Source: Rhodanobacter sp.
GTDB taxonomy: Bacteria > Pseudomonadota > Gammaproteobacteria > Xanthomonadales > Rhodanobacteraceae
Length of the DNA: 64,000 nt
Assembly (NCBI GenBank): GCA_030148505.1
Contig: JASBTI010000014.1
Span: 124,001 to 188,000 of the forward strand
Direction of reading: 5' to 3'
Positions 15,970 through 25,695 of the stretch are shown in pieces. The notes beneath the pieces are model-generated. The model saw only the letters and a program-made list of their open reading frames with translations. It searched no databases and was not told the origin of the DNA. Position 1 is the stretch's first letter, and each line of letters starts with the position of its first letter. A program made the position numbers and the translations under genes.

Positions 15970-17493
15970 TCACGTGGCGCCGGCTGATCTCGAACCCGCC
16001 GGATACGGAAACAGCTTCTCCAGTGGAATCGAGATGCCGTCGTCACCGACCACCCGGCAGTGGCTGCGATCAAGCTGGCGTGGATCATCGACGCCGCAAC
16101 TGTGCGCGATGATGCCAACCTCGCGTATCACGTTGGTCGCGTAGTGATAAACCTTTTCGCTTTTGTCGGTCACTACCAGCCCGCGCTGCAGCCTCGGATT
16201 CTGCGTCGTGATACCGGTCGGACAGGTGTTGCGGTTGCACTGCAGCGACTGGATGCAACCCAGAGCCAGCATGAAGCCACGCGCCGAGTTGACGAAGTCC
16301 GCACCGGTCGACAACGCTCGCGCCACGTCGTACGCGGTCACGCATTTGCCCGAGCAGATTACCTTGATCCGCTGGCGCAGGCCTTTGACGATCAAGGTGT
16401 CGACCAGCGCCGGTAACGCTTCATGCAACGGCAGGCCCACCCCTTCCATCAGGGTTTGCGGTGCCGCACCGGTGCCACCCTCGGAGCCATCGACAATAAT
16501 GAAATCCGGTGCGCTTTCGATCCCTCGACGGTGTACCTCGTCACATAGCTGCTCGATCCAGGCCAGTCCGCCGAACACCGCCTTGAAACCCACCGGCTTG
16601 CCGGTGAGCTCGCGGATATGCGAGATCGCATCCATCAGTTCGGCGACGTTGGCGATATCCAGGTGCCGGTTCGGGCTTTGCGAGTCCTCGCCCATCGGAA
16701 TCCCACGGATCGCCGCAATCTCCTCGGTTACCTTGGCCCCAGGCAACAAACCGCCCATGCCCGGCTTGGCACCCTGGCCGAGCTTGATGCTGACCATCCT
16801 GACCTGCTGGTGCGCGCAGACTGCCTGAAGCTTGTCGTCGTCCAGCCTGCCATCGGGAGTACGTACACCGTACTTGGCGGTGCCGATCTCGAACACGATG
16901 TCGCAGCCACCTTCCAGATGATACGGGGCAAGGCCACCCTCCCCGGTATCGAGCCAGATACCCGCCTTCGCTGCGCCGATCGAAAGCGCACGTACGGCCG
17001 GCGCCGACAGCGCACCGAAACTCATTGCCGAAATATTGAAGAAGGCGGCATGGTCGTACGGCTGGCGCGCATAAGGACCAATGCGTATCGGCTTCGGCTT
17101 CACCTGATGATCGCCCAGGGCAGGAAAGGCGGCGTTGACGAAGAACGGTACGCCTTCCGCGCGCAGATCGCGGGTGGAGCCGAAAGCGTTGGTGTTTTCC
17201 GCGTTACGGGCTGCACGATAAACCCATACGCGCTGGGCACGGTTGAACGGCAGCTCCTCGCGGTCGCTGGAATACAGGTATTGCCGAAAGAACTCACCCA
17301 GCCGCGAGAAGCCGTAGCGGAAGTGCCCGATCACCGGGAAGTTGCGCAACACCGAATTGGCAGTCTGCTGGCGATCAAGCACCCAGGTGACCAGTACCAC
17401 CACCACGCCGAAGACCAACAGCAACACCAAGGCTGCAGCGAACGTTTCAACCAGCACCACCAGCCAATGCGAGAAACCCGTTGCCTGCATCAT
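15970..17493 (-). CDS. Stand-alone FMN-binding glutamate synthase-like protein, membrane anchored (paralogue 2)
   Basis: About 507 residues. One long N-terminal hydrophobic segment (WLVVLVETFAAALVLLLVFGVVVVLVTWVL) is followed by the same GltB-type barrel as the gene at 2756: NISAMSFGALS, DTGEGGLAPYHLEGG, GAKPGMGGLLPG, VDGSEGGTGAAP and CIQSLQCNRNTCPTGITTQNP (3Fe-4S cysteines). It lacks glutaminase and GXGXG domains. GGGAG precedes two adjacent ATGs (17493 and 17490), and the TTG at 17523 is rejected. It lies 54 bases downstream of purT on the same strand, so co-transcription with purine synthesis is possible. The reaction is unknown. Confidence 0.85.
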   Translation of the reverse strand: MMQATGFSHWLVVLVETFAAALVLLLVFGVVVVLVTWVLDRQQTANSVLRNFPVIGHFRYGFSRLGEFFRQYLYSSDREELPFNRAQRVWVYRAARNAENTNAFGSTRDLRAEGVPFFVNAAFPALGDHQVKPKPIRIGPYARQPYDHAAFFNISAMSFGALSAPAVRALSIGAAKAGIWLDTGEGGLAPYHLEGGCDIVFEIGTAKYGVRTPDGRLDDDKLQAVCAHQQVRMVSIKLGQGAKPGMGGLLPGAKVTEEIAAIRGIPMGEDSQSPNRHLDIANVAELMDAISHIRELTGKPVGFKAVFGGLAWIEQLCDEVHRRGIESAPDFIIVDGSEGGTGAAPQTLMEGVGLPLHEALPALVDTLIVKGLRQRIKVICSGKCVTAYDVARALSTGADFVNSARGFMLALGCIQSLQCNRNTCPTGITTQNPRLQRGLVVTDKSEKVYHYATNVIREVGIIAHSCGVDDPRQLDRSHCRVVGDDGISIPLEKLFPYPAGSRSAGAT

Positions 17494-17547
17494 CACTCTC
17501 CCGTGTTGTTGTGGATCAAGCAAAACCCTGCTCTCGCCCCGCTGCGC

Positions 17548-18729
17548 TCACAGCTCCACACGAAGCCGGGCCGCCGCTCTTGCGGCCTTGGCTCTGGCTG
17601 CCCCGACGTTCTCGTCGCGCGCCAGCGTTACCGCCATTCGCCTGCGCCCTTTCACAGTCGGCTTGCCGAAAATTCGCAACTGGGTATCGGACTCGACCAG
17701 TGCGTCAGCCACGTTGAAATATCGCGGTGCTGCGCCATCGCCCTCGACCAGCACGGCATACGAAGCCGAGGCGCCCAGCTGCCGGATCACGGGAATCGGC
17801 AGACCAAGGATCGCCCGCGCGTGCAGCGCGAATTCCGACAACTCCTGCGACACCAGGGTGACCAAGCCCGTGTCGTGCGGACGCGGACTGACTTCGGAAA
17901 AGATCACGTCGTCGCCCTTGACGAAGAATTCCACCCCGAATACGCCCCAACCGCCGAGCGCACCGGTGATCGCCCCCGCCTGACGCTGCGCCTCGGCTAC
18001 CGCGGCCTCGCTCATCGGTTGCGGCTGCCAGGATTCACGGTAATCACCCTCCTCCTGGCGGTGGCCGATCGGCGCACAGAAACTCACCCCATCCCGGTGA
18101 CACACTGTGAGCAGGGTGATCTCGTAGTCGAAATCGACGAAACCCTCGATGATCACCCGACCCTTGCCGGCACGACCACCCGATTGGGCATACGCCCATG
18201 CGGCGGCCAGTTCATGCTCGCCTCGCACCACGCTTTGGCCCTTGCCGGAAGAGCTCATTACTGGCTTGATCACAAACGGCAGGCCGATCTCCGCTACCGC
18301 CGCGTGATACTGCGTCTCATCATCGCAGAACCGGTACGGTGAAGTCGGCAGCTGCAATTCTTCAGCCGCAAGCCGTCGAATACCCTCGCGGTCCATCGTC
18401 AGCCATGCCGCCCGCGCGGTTGGAACCACGTGCAAGCCGCCCTTTTCCAGCTCGACGAGGGTCGGCGTGTGAATCGCCTCGATTTCCGGCACCACCAGAT
18501 CGGGCTGCTCCAATGCGATCACCCCACGCAGCGCGTTGCCATCAAGCATGTCCAGCACATGACTGCGGTGGGCAACTTGCATCGCCGGCGCATCAGCGTA
18601 GCGATCCACTGCGATCACTTCGACCGCATAGCGCTGCAACTCGATTGCCACCTCCTTGCCCAACTCGCCGGCGCCCAGCAACAGTACGCGGATGGCATGC
18701 TCCGAATGGGGGGTGCCAAATGGCTTCAT
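17548..18729 (-). CDS. purT: Formate-dependent phosphoribosylglycinamide formyltransferase (GAR transformylase 2)
   Basis: 393 residues of the ATP-grasp family with PurT signatures: [53 protein letters not shown], a [29 protein letters not shown] metal/ATP segment and [15 protein letters not shown] near the end. PurT makes formyl-GAR from GAR, formate and ATP, bypassing folate in purine synthesis. The ATG at 18729 has GGAG 7 bases upstream, and the adjacent TTG is not needed. The 265-base upstream gap shows no PurR-like palindrome I could recognise. Confidence 0.95.
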   Translation of the reverse strand: MKPFGTPHSEHAIRVLLLGAGELGKEVAIELQRYAVEVIAVDRYADAPAMQVAHRSHVLDMLDGNALRGVIALEQPDLVVPEIEAIHTPTLVELEKGGLHVVPTARAAWLTMDREGIRRLAAEELQLPTSPYRFCDDETQYHAAVAEIGLPFVIKPVMSSSGKGQSVVRGEHELAAAWAYAQSGGRAGKGRVIIEGFVDFDYEITLLTVCHRDGVSFCAPIGHRQEEGDYRESWQPQPMSEAAVAEAQRQAGAITGALGGWGVFGVEFFVKGDDVIFSEVSPRPHDTGLVTLVSQELSEFALHARAILGLPIPVIRQLGASASYAVLVEGDGAAPRYFNVADALVESDTQLRIFGKPTVKGRRRMAVTLARDENVGAARAKAARAAARLRVEL

Positions 18730-18998
18730 CAACCGGCTCCTGAGGCAAAGCCGCAGTGTAACGGCCTGCGGGCAGCAATGGCGCAGTCGCGCTCATGCAC
18801 AACCAATACCCTCACTGGGGCAAGCGCTGGCGGTCGGTCAGTCCGGGCCTGATCATGAAAATGCTGAGGTCGGGACCCGATCAGAACGCCCCACGTGGAT
18901 CCTTAGTCTCCGACGCCCTGTCGCTCAAGCACTGAACGAAGGATCGGGATCGGAGGTTTTCAGCCGCGCGATGCGCTGATCCGCGCGGGTCGACAACC

Positions 18999-19373
18999 TC
19001 AGCGGCCGTCTGCCACGGCGACCCGCAGCTGGGGCAGGGAAAGCGCCTCCTGTTTGCCATCAGCGTCAACCAGGAACAAATGGCCGTCACGCTGCACCAG
19101 CGCATCGACATCCTGCAAGCCTTGCTCGATCTTGATCCGACGCAGTGGGCGTCCGTTGGCAGCGTTGTAGACCACCAGTTGATCCGCTGTTCCGTCTGCC
19201 ACCAGTAGCCAGTTGTGGCCTTGATCACGCCAATGGGCCATGGCATCGAGAGTTGGCGTGGCTCCTGACCGCACCCGCGGATAGTCACTCAGGCCAAACC
19301 CACTCAGCACGATCGCCGCCAAGGCAAGCGCCAACAGCCAGGAAGGAGGACGGATCGCCGCGAATTTGCTCAT
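18999..19373 (-). CDS. Hypothetical protein with N-terminal membrane segment and beta-repeat
   Basis: About 124 residues (start at 19373, or 19379 with two more residues). One hydrophobic segment (WLLALALAAIVLSGFGL) is followed by about 80 residues of regular beta strands (NWLLVADGTADQLVVYNAANGRPLRRIKIEQGLQDVDALVQRDGHLFLVDADG), which looks like two blades of a PQQ/WD-like propeller, too few for a closed fold. It lies 63 bases downstream of the DUF423 gene in the same direction and is probably co-transcribed. No function can be assigned. Confidence 0.6.
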   Translation of the reverse strand: MSKFAAIRPPSWLLALALAAIVLSGFGLSDYPRVRSGATPTLDAMAHWRDQGHNWLLVADGTADQLVVYNAANGRPLRRIKIEQGLQDVDALVQRDGHLFLVDADGKQEALSLPQLRVAVADGR

Positions 19374-19436
19374 GCGCACAGCATGAGCCCCCTCGGTGAC
19401 AGGCGCATGACATCGGCACCGCCCCTGACGTGGCGT

Positions 19437-19814
19437 TCATAGGGTCCGGCGCAGCGACAAGCCCAGTGCGATCCAGCCGGCTATGAAGCCGAGGCCGCCA
19501 AACGGCGTGATAATCCCGATCCAGTGCGGTGCACCGAGTGCCAGCGCGTAAAGACTGCCGCTGAATAACACGATACCCAGGGTCAAGGCGAAGGTCGCCA
19601 CACGACCTGCCTGTCCCTCCCCTAGGCTCACCGCTATCATCAGCGCCAGCGCGTGCCAGACGTGATAGTCGACTGCAGTGTGCCAAAGTTCCAGATGGCC
19701 GGTATCGAGTACGCCGCGCAACCCATGGGCACCGAAGGCGCCAAGTACGACGGCACTGGCGCCGGTCACACCCACCAGCCACGCAACCCGGGCACTGACA
19801 TTTTGTCGCATCAT
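19437..19814 (-). CDS. DUF423 (YgdD-type) small integral membrane protein
   Basis: 125 residues with four predicted membrane segments and the family signature AVVLGAFGAHGLRGVL near the N-terminus, then LELWHTAVDYHVWHALALM, LFSGSLYALAL and ITPFGGLGFIAGW. Length matches YgdD-type proteins (about 130 aa), which have no settled function. The longer ORF in the track runs antisense through sco1 and is rejected; ATGATG at 19814/19811 is the plausible start, with a weak GGGA upstream. Divergent from sco1, with 78 bases between the starts. Confidence 0.85.
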   Translation of the reverse strand: MMRQNVSARVAWLVGVTGASAVVLGAFGAHGLRGVLDTGHLELWHTAVDYHVWHALALMIAVSLGEGQAGRVATFALTLGIVLFSGSLYALALGAPHWIGIITPFGGLGFIAGWIALGLSLRRTL

Positions 19815-19892
19815 AGACGAATTTCCCGAATGGCGGGCTCGCGCTGTTGCCAGCAGCGTATGCTTGTTGTGGTTGAGATATCGGATTTTCGC

Positions 19893-20510
19893 ATGAAGCT
19901 TCGCTACTGGCTGCGCCCCACTCTGTGGTTGATCCCAATGACTGTCGGCCTGCTGCTTGGCGCCTGCCATCGCGCTGAGCCGCTGCCGTTTCGCCTGACC
20001 AATGTCACCGGCCACATGCCGAAGCTTGAGTTCACGCTCACCAATGATGAAGGCAAGACGGTATCGGCCAGCGACTATCGCGGCAAGGTAGTCTTGCTGT
20101 ACTTCGGCTATACCCATTGCCCCGATGTCTGCCCGCTGACGCTGGCTCATCTGCATGTGGTGATGCAGCGCCTTGGCAAACTGGCGGAAGGCGCGCGCAT
20201 CCTGTTCGTCACAGTCGATCCGGGCCGCGACACACCGTCGGTCTTGCACGGGTACGTCAAGGCATTCGACTCGCATGCCATCGGCCTGACTGGCTCCCCC
20301 CGTGACATCGAGGCGCTGGTCAAACGTTACCGCGCCTCTTTCACCCGCGAACCGTCGAGCAGCGACGGCAACTACGAAGTCAGCCACAGTTCGGCGATCT
20401 ACGTGTTCGACCGGCTGGGCAACCCCCGGGTGCTGTCGACGCCGGCCGACTCGCAAGACGATCTCGTCCACGACCTGCACCTGCTACTGAGCCATGGAGC
20501 CTCCCGATGA
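19893..20510 (+). CDS. SCO1/SenC copper metallochaperone lipoprotein
   Basis: 205 residues. A lipobox (LLLGAC, Cys25) anchors it to the inner membrane. The thioredoxin-like domain carries the copper site: Cys76 and Cys80 in THCPDVCP and a distal His in YEVSHSSAIYVF, with VDPGRDTP between them. SCO proteins deliver copper to, or reduce, the CuA site of cytochrome c oxidase subunit II. The ATG at 19893 is chosen because it gives the signal peptide. The stop overlaps the start of the PCu(A)C gene by 4 bases, so the two chaperones are made together. Confidence 0.93.
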   Translation: MKLRYWLRPTLWLIPMTVGLLLGACHRAEPLPFRLTNVTGHMPKLEFTLTNDEGKTVSASDYRGKVVLLYFGYTHCPDVCPLTLAHLHVVMQRLGKLAEGARILFVTVDPGRDTPSVLHGYVKAFDSHAIGLTGSPRDIEALVKRYRASFTREPSSSDGNYEVSHSSAIYVFDRLGNPRVLSTPADSQDDLVHDLHLLLSHGASR

Positions 20511-20962
20511 AATTCCGTACCGTGCCCTGCCTGCTGCTGGCCGGCGTGTTGCTGGCTGGCGGCGCACATGCCGATGAAGCGGCGCATATTACCGCCAGCC
20601 ACGGCTGGATCCGCATCCTGCCAGGCAACTTGCCTGCCGGCGCCTACGTTACGCTGACCAACCATGGCGATAAGCCCGCGGTCCTGCAAGGGGCCAGCAG
20701 CCCAGCCTATGGCGAAGTAATGCTGCACAAAAGCTCAACCGAAGGTGGCGTCAGCCGCATGAGCATGGTGAAGGCGTTGAACGTGCCAGCGCACGGCACC
20801 GTCCGGCTCGCGCCGGGCGGCTACCACCTGATGCTGATGAAAGCTGGCCACCCGATAGAGCCGGGTAACTTTGTCCGGATGACGCTCCGATTCCGTGACG
20901 GCAGCCACCTGGTCAGCAATTTCATCGCACGCCCGGCGAATGCCGTGGACGCCGGCGATTGA
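20507..20962 (+). CDS. Periplasmic copper chaperone PCu(A)C
   Basis: 151 residues with a signal peptide ending near AHA-DE. The PCu(A)C copper motif is present in order: VMLHKS...GGVSRMSMV, then PAHGTVRLAPGGYHLMLM, fitting H(M)X10MX21HXM approximately. PCu(A)C loads Cu(I) on to the CuA site of oxidase together with SCO. It is coupled to the SCO gene by an ATGA overlap and faces the convergent CtaG-like gene, so three oxidase-maturation genes cluster here although no oxidase subunit lies in the window. Confidence 0.92.
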   Translation: MKFRTVPCLLLAGVLLAGGAHADEAAHITASHGWIRILPGNLPAGAYVTLTNHGDKPAVLQGASSPAYGEVMLHKSSTEGGVSRMSMVKALNVPAHGTVRLAPGGYHLMLMKAGHPIEPGNFVRMTLRFRDGSHLVSNFIARPANAVDAGD

Positions 20963-20990
20963 GATGGCGGGATCGCTTGCCGCAAGACCA

Positions 20991-21863
20991 TCAATCCGCG
21001 GCGCTCGTTGAGGGTCGCGCCGCCCCCGGATGCCGCAACACGTGCTGCCGAGGCAGGCGGCCATTGCGGGACAGCCGTAACCATTGCCGCAAGGCCATCA
21101 ATCCGCCGATCGACTCGATCAATGCCGCCGGCACCCAGGTAATGATGCCCCCGATCATCTGACCAGTCAGCACATTGAAGCTGAAAGCACGACCGCATAT
21201 TTCGAAAATCGGGTACAGGTCGGTCCGGGAAAAGGTGACGATTGCGCCGGCCAGTATCTGTGGCGTCATGGTGATCGCCGGCGACAATACACGCATCCCG
21301 ACCACCATCCGTCCGGGTGGATGTGGCCGGTGGTCGAGCACCAATGCCCAGTAGGCGAACCCGCTCATCAACATCGTCCAGTTCATGAAACGATAGATGC
21401 GCCAGTCCAGCATGGCGAGTGTCTGCATCGACGGAATCAACCATACCAGCACAAAGAAAATGAACAACAACGTCGCCACGGTGGGATTCAACAGCACACC
21501 GCTGATTACCCGCCACGGCCAAGATCGCTGTAGCGGCCGCAATACCCGGAGTCGCCACCCCAGCGGCAATCCCGCTCGTAGGGTACTGGCCGGATAGGCC
21601 GTCACAATCAGCAGAGGGGCAAGGTGATGCAGCAGCAGCTGCTGCAACCGGTGCACGAAAAACTCATGCTCGGCGTAGTAATCCAGATAGGTATGCAGCG
21701 ACAGGTAGATGATCGCCATGCCGATCCAGAACGACAACTGGCGGCCGAAGCTCACATGCAGCCGGCGGCTGCCACGGAAATACAACACACACGCCAGCAC
21801 GAAGGTCGCCAGAAACGCCCACGAAAACTCCCACGGCACAACCCACTTCAACAACGTAGCCAT
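20991..21863 (-). CDS. CtaG/caa3-type cytochrome c oxidase assembly factor
   Basis: About 290 residues with seven or so membrane segments. Family features are seen in LHTYLDYYAEHEFFVHRLQQLLLHHLAPLLIV (conserved His-rich helix), WLIPSMQ, MLMSGFAYWALVLDHRPHPPG and ILAGAIVTFSRTDLYPIFEICGR. This is the PF09678 type of CtaG, implicated in copper supply to heme-copper oxidases, and it is unrelated to Cox11. ATG 21863 (MATLLKW) is preferred over the TTG at 21911. It converges on the sco-pcuAC operon, 28 bases away. Confidence 0.85.
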   Translation of the reverse strand: MATLLKWVVPWEFSWAFLATFVLACVLYFRGSRRLHVSFGRQLSFWIGMAIIYLSLHTYLDYYAEHEFFVHRLQQLLLHHLAPLLIVTAYPASTLRAGLPLGWRLRVLRPLQRSWPWRVISGVLLNPTVATLLFIFFVLVWLIPSMQTLAMLDWRIYRFMNWTMLMSGFAYWALVLDHRPHPPGRMVVGMRVLSPAITMTPQILAGAIVTFSRTDLYPIFEICGRAFSFNVLTGQMIGGIITWVPAALIESIGGLMALRQWLRLSRNGRLPRQHVLRHPGAARPSTSAAD

Positions 21864-21959
21864 CACTTCAGCACACCTGAACCCCTGACCCCGACAACCT
21901 GCGAAGTCCATCCAGCTTAAAGCCGCCAGCCACTTCAGCGTTGCGGCAGATTGCCACCC

Positions 21960-23876
21960 TCACCGATACCTCCGGTTACGGCGTGTCCGACGCCAGCCGT
22001 AGAGCAGGCCGATCAAGGTGACCAGCCCCGGAACCAGCACGATATTGATCACTTTCAAACGAAAACCCAGGGCATCGATCTCCGCATTGAGCTGGTGCTG
22101 TACGTCGCGCAAGGCCTTGTTGATCGCCATCTGGCGCTGGCGAAATTGCTCGATCTCGTGCCGCTGTTCGGCGGTAATCAGGCCCGCCTGACTGCCTTTG
22201 GCCGGCTGCAGCTCCTGCAGTCGCCTGCGAGTATCCGCAAGCTCCTTCTCCAGCTCGCGCTCCTTCTGCAGAAATTTCTGGTCGGCCACATTGCGCAAGG
22301 CTTGTACCCGCGTGAATGGCCGCTGCGAAGTGGATCGGCCACGAATCGACAACAAGGCCGAGGATCCACTCAAATTGTCCACCAGATTGTTGACGAAATC
22401 GCCATTGTTGGCGAACACACGCATCATTGTCTGCCCGAGAATGTTTTGCGGCTCGACCCACAGCCGATCGTTCAACAGGTCAGTATCGGCGATCAGGATG
22501 ACCTCGGCACTCGACCCAGAGTGGGTCAGGTGCCCAGGCTGACTGGCACGTTCGGGAAAGGCACTGGTGAACGGGCCACGCAGCCTGGCCGCCAGAACAT
22601 AATGGACATTGTCAGGTTTGTAACCCTGCAGCAGTTGGCTGGGATTGTTGCTGTCCCGCAGCACGCGCTGGGTCGATACCGCCTCGGCCTGGGCACTGCT
22701 CTGCAGTAACGGAATCAGGCGCGTAGTGGCGTTGGGGGCAAGATCGAAGTAACCAATGGTGGCGACATTGATGCGTTGCAGGCTTGCGGTGACGACGTCG
22801 TCGTGATTTAGCTGCTGCGAGCCGAGTGCAAGCATCGCCGGATGATTGAAGCTGCTGCCGGCAAGCTCGATCGGCAACGCCCGCGAACGGTCCAGAACGA
22901 CCTTGTTCGGATCGAAACGCACGCCCCATGCGGCGAACAAGCGCGGCAGGTTGGAGCTGACCCCGGAAGACTCCGGACCTACCGCCGGCACAGCAGGCGT
23001 TTCCAGCTCGGCGTCGGGATCGACAAAAACCACAAGATGGCCGCCACCCAATACATATTGGTCGATTGCATATTGTGCGCTGACCGACAACTCCTGCGGA
23101 TGAATCAACAACAACACCTTGATGCGGTCACTGATGAACTGCAACTTGTTCTGATCCAGCATCTTCACGTCAAACAACTGGTTGAGCTGTTGCATCACCG
23201 TCCAGGGGGGCACTCCCAGCAAGGGATTGCCATCGACCGGCAGCGAGCTGATCACGCCTACCAGGGGCTTGCTCGACTGGTTCAATTCGTAAAGCAGCTT
23301 CGCGATGTCGTACTCGAGGAAGGCCTCGCGAGCCGGATCGAAAAACGGGATCGACAGCGTTTTCTCCGGCATTCGCTCCCGCGCGGCCCGCCCCTCCGCG
23401 TCTGCAGGCAAGGTATTTCCGACCAGCCCGAAAAACACACGCTCCCCATTGCTGCCGCCACTAGCCGCCGTCAGCCCGCCCGCTTCGGCATTGGACTCAT
23501 CGTCCGAGTACGGCACCGGATCAATTACTTGAAGGTGGATGCGCCCATGTGAGCGCACCGCCATCTCCTGCAGCACTTCACGCACCCGTTGCTCGTAACT
23601 GCGCAGTTGCGGAAGGTCGCGTGTCGCATGACTGGAGAAATACAGCGTCAGATTGAGCGGATGGCGTAACGTATCGACAATCTTCAGCGTACCGGGCGTC
23701 AGCGTGTACAGGTGATCGGTAGTCAGATCCACGCGCGACACGTGCAGCCAGCGGCCACTGCTGACAATCACCGGAACAATAACCAGCACCAGCAACAGCA
23801 GACGCAGATACAGCATGAGACGTCGGCTCAGGTGAATCGGTGTGATCAATACCTTCGGCAGACGCAATCGGGCCAT
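21960..23876 (-). CDS. GldG-like ABC system auxiliary/substrate protein
   Basis: 638 residues. An N-terminal membrane helix (about 20-42) is followed by a large extracytoplasmic region of the ABC_transp_aux/DUF4350 type (DLTTDHLYTLTPGTLKIVDTL, VGVISSLPV..., LGGGHLVVFVDPDAELETP, EVILIADTDLLNDR). A coiled coil (about 560-605, LQKERELEKELADTRRRLQELQ) and a second membrane helix close to the C-terminus complete it. This matches GldG and its homologues outside Bacteroidetes. It is the last gene of a tightly packed ATPase-permease-GldG operon with a 3-base gap to the permease. The transported substrate is unknown; gliding is not implied by homology alone. Confidence 0.85.
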   Translation of the reverse strand: MARLRLPKVLITPIHLSRRLMLYLRLLLLVLVIVPVIVSSGRWLHVSRVDLTTDHLYTLTPGTLKIVDTLRHPLNLTLYFSSHATRDLPQLRSYEQRVREVLQEMAVRSHGRIHLQVIDPVPYSDDESNAEAGGLTAASGGSNGERVFFGLVGNTLPADAEGRAARERMPEKTLSIPFFDPAREAFLEYDIAKLLYELNQSSKPLVGVISSLPVDGNPLLGVPPWTVMQQLNQLFDVKMLDQNKLQFISDRIKVLLLIHPQELSVSAQYAIDQYVLGGGHLVVFVDPDAELETPAVPAVGPESSGVSSNLPRLFAAWGVRFDPNKVVLDRSRALPIELAGSSFNHPAMLALGSQQLNHDDVVTASLQRINVATIGYFDLAPNATTRLIPLLQSSAQAEAVSTQRVLRDSNNPSQLLQGYKPDNVHYVLAARLRGPFTSAFPERASQPGHLTHSGSSAEVILIADTDLLNDRLWVEPQNILGQTMMRVFANNGDFVNNLVDNLSGSSALLSIRGRSTSQRPFTRVQALRNVADQKFLQKERELEKELADTRRRLQELQPAKGSQAGLITAEQRHEIEQFRQRQMAINKALRDVQHQLNAEIDALGFRLKVINIVLVPGLVTLIGLLYGWRRTRRNRRYR

Positions 23877-23879
23877 CGG

Positions 23880-24614
23880 TCAACGCATCCGCTTCAGATT
23901 GAGCACCAGCACACCGGCAATCAGCCAGCCGGCCATGCTCAGCACGAAATACAGCATGTCGCGCAGGTCCAGCACTCCGCGCGCGATCGCCTCGAAGTGG
24001 TGAAGCATACTGAGATCCATCGCTCCCCGGATCAGTTGCCGGGGCAGCGCGCCATGGAAGAAATCTAACACCTGCTGCTGGCCGGCCAGTATCAGCAGTA
24101 CACACACCAGCGCAGTCAGGATGAAAGCGACTACCTGACTTTGCGTCACGGCAGACAAGCATGCGCCAATGGCTACGAAGGTGCCCGCCATCAACCAGCT
24201 GCCGAGATACCCAGCCAGGATGACCCCATTGTCCGGCGCACCCAGATAGTTGACGGTGACCCAGATCGGAAACGTCAACAGCAGAGCTATGCCGATGAAC
24301 AACCAAGCCGCCAGGAACTTGCCCAGCATCGCTTGCCAGAGGGTCAACGGCAGCGTCAGCAGCAACTCCAGGGTGCCACCCTTGGCCTCCTCGGCCCACA
24401 TGCGCATGGTGATTGCCGGCACCAGGATCAGATACAACCAGGGATGCATCACGAAAAAAGGTTGCAGGTCCGCTTGCCCACGCTCGTAGAAATCGCCGAC
24501 ATAAAACGTGAGAATGCCGCTGAGCACGAGAAAGATAACCAGAAATACGTAGGCCACCGGGGTCACGAAATAACTGCGCAGCTCACGACGGACCACCGCA
24601 CTGACGGGGCTCAT
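23880..24614 (-). CDS. ABC-2 type permease (GldF-like)
   Basis: 244 residues with six membrane segments and the ABC-2 permease pattern: RRELRSYFVTPVAYVFLVIFLVLSG, MRMWAEEAKGGTLELLLTLPLTLWQAMLGKFLAAW, ending LNLKRMR. This half-type permease pairs with the ATPase encoded just upstream, whose stop overlaps this start (ATGA). It is the middle gene of the GldA/F/G-like operon. Confidence 0.87.
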   Translation of the reverse strand: MSPVSAVVRRELRSYFVTPVAYVFLVIFLVLSGILTFYVGDFYERGQADLQPFFVMHPWLYLILVPAITMRMWAEEAKGGTLELLLTLPLTLWQAMLGKFLAAWLFIGIALLLTFPIWVTVNYLGAPDNGVILAGYLGSWLMAGTFVAIGACLSAVTQSQVVAFILTALVCVLLILAGQQQVLDFFHGALPRQLIRGAMDLSMLHHFEAIARGVLDLRDMLYFVLSMAGWLIAGVLVLNLKRMR

Positions 24615-25567
24615 GCGGCGTCCTCTTGCGAGGCGACTGACTCGTCCCCCGTAGCGGTCGTGATCTGTCGAAACACCTCGTCAAGGCGACCACGCTCCAG
24701 CTGGATTTCCGATACCTCCAGCCCCTGCTCGCGCAACAACCCTTCAACCGCCTCCAGAATACGTTCGCCGCGACGGGGAAACACGGTAACCCGACCGTCC
24801 AGCGGATCAACCTCGATCGCCGCCACTTGCGGCAGGCGTCCCAACATCTCCTGGGACATGCCGCTACCCGGGGCACTGAACGACACCGCTCCGTGATAGC
24901 GTGAACGACGCTCCAGTTCTGCCGGGGTCGCGTCGGCCAGCAGGCGGCCGCAGGCGATGATCACCACGCGGTTGCACAGCGCATGCACCTCTTCCAGCAG
25001 ATGCGTCGAGATCAGGATCGTGCGATCCCGCGCCATCGTGTCGATCAGCTGGCGTACTGCATGCTTCTGGTTCGGATCGAGCCCATCGGTGGGCTCGTCC
25101 AGCATCAATACCGGCGGATCGTGCAGAATCGCCTGAGCCAGTCCAACCCGGCGACGCAAACCCTTGGACAAGGTCTCGATGCACTGCCCCAGCACGTCCT
25201 CCAGTTGCAGCCGCTGCACCACTTCGTCGAAGCGACGAAAACCGGTATCCGCCTTGAAGCCGCGCAGGCGAATAATGAACTGCAGGAACTCCCGTACCGT
25301 CATCTCGCCGTAACTTGGCGCACCTTCGGGCAAATATCCCAATGCCCGCTTCGCCTTGAGCGGATCGCGCACCACATCGTAGCCACAGACGCTTGCGGTG
25401 CCCGATGTCGGCACCAAAAACCCCGCGATCATGCGCATCGCCGTCGACTTGCCCGCCCCATTGGGGCCCAGCAGACCAAGGACCTGACCTGGCTCGACCC
25501 GGATGCTCAGGGCATCGACGGCCGTCAGTCCGCCATAACGACGGGTCAATCGGTTGGTTTCAATCAT
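24611..25567 (-). CDS. ABC transporter ATP-binding protein (GldA-like)
   Basis: About 318 residues from the ATG at 25567. Walker A GLLGPNGAGKST, Q-loop, signature LSKGLRRRVGLAQA, Walker B VLMLDEPTDGLDP and an H-loop (ISTHLLEEV) are all present, with a 90-residue C-terminal extension as in DrrA/GldA-type ATPases. No clear Shine-Dalgarno is seen at 25567, and the TTG at 25618 is an alternative. It heads the operon with permease and GldG-like partners and lies 128 bases downstream of the TonB receptor stop. Confidence 0.9.
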   Translation of the reverse strand: MIETNRLTRRYGGLTAVDALSIRVEPGQVLGLLGPNGAGKSTAMRMIAGFLVPTSGTASVCGYDVVRDPLKAKRALGYLPEGAPSYGEMTVREFLQFIIRLRGFKADTGFRRFDEVVQRLQLEDVLGQCIETLSKGLRRRVGLAQAILHDPPVLMLDEPTDGLDPNQKHAVRQLIDTMARDRTILISTHLLEEVHALCNRVVIIACGRLLADATPAELERRSRYHGAVSFSAPGSGMSQEMLGRLPQVAAIEVDPLDGRVTVFPRRGERILEAVEGLLREQGLEVSEIQLERGRLDEVFRQITTATGDESVASQEDAA

Positions 25568-25695
25568 CTTGGTCGTTGCGCGGTGGTTGTTTGTCGCGAG
25601 AGGGACAGTCACCACCAATGTACCGCATCACCGGACAAAGGTTCCTGCGAGCCCTGACGACGATGCCCTGGCCTACAGGACATCGCCTCAAGACA

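Noticed and set aside
19815-20480. Upstream extension of the DUF423 ORF on the minus strand
   Set aside because: It runs antisense through the sco1 gene; homology begins at 19814.
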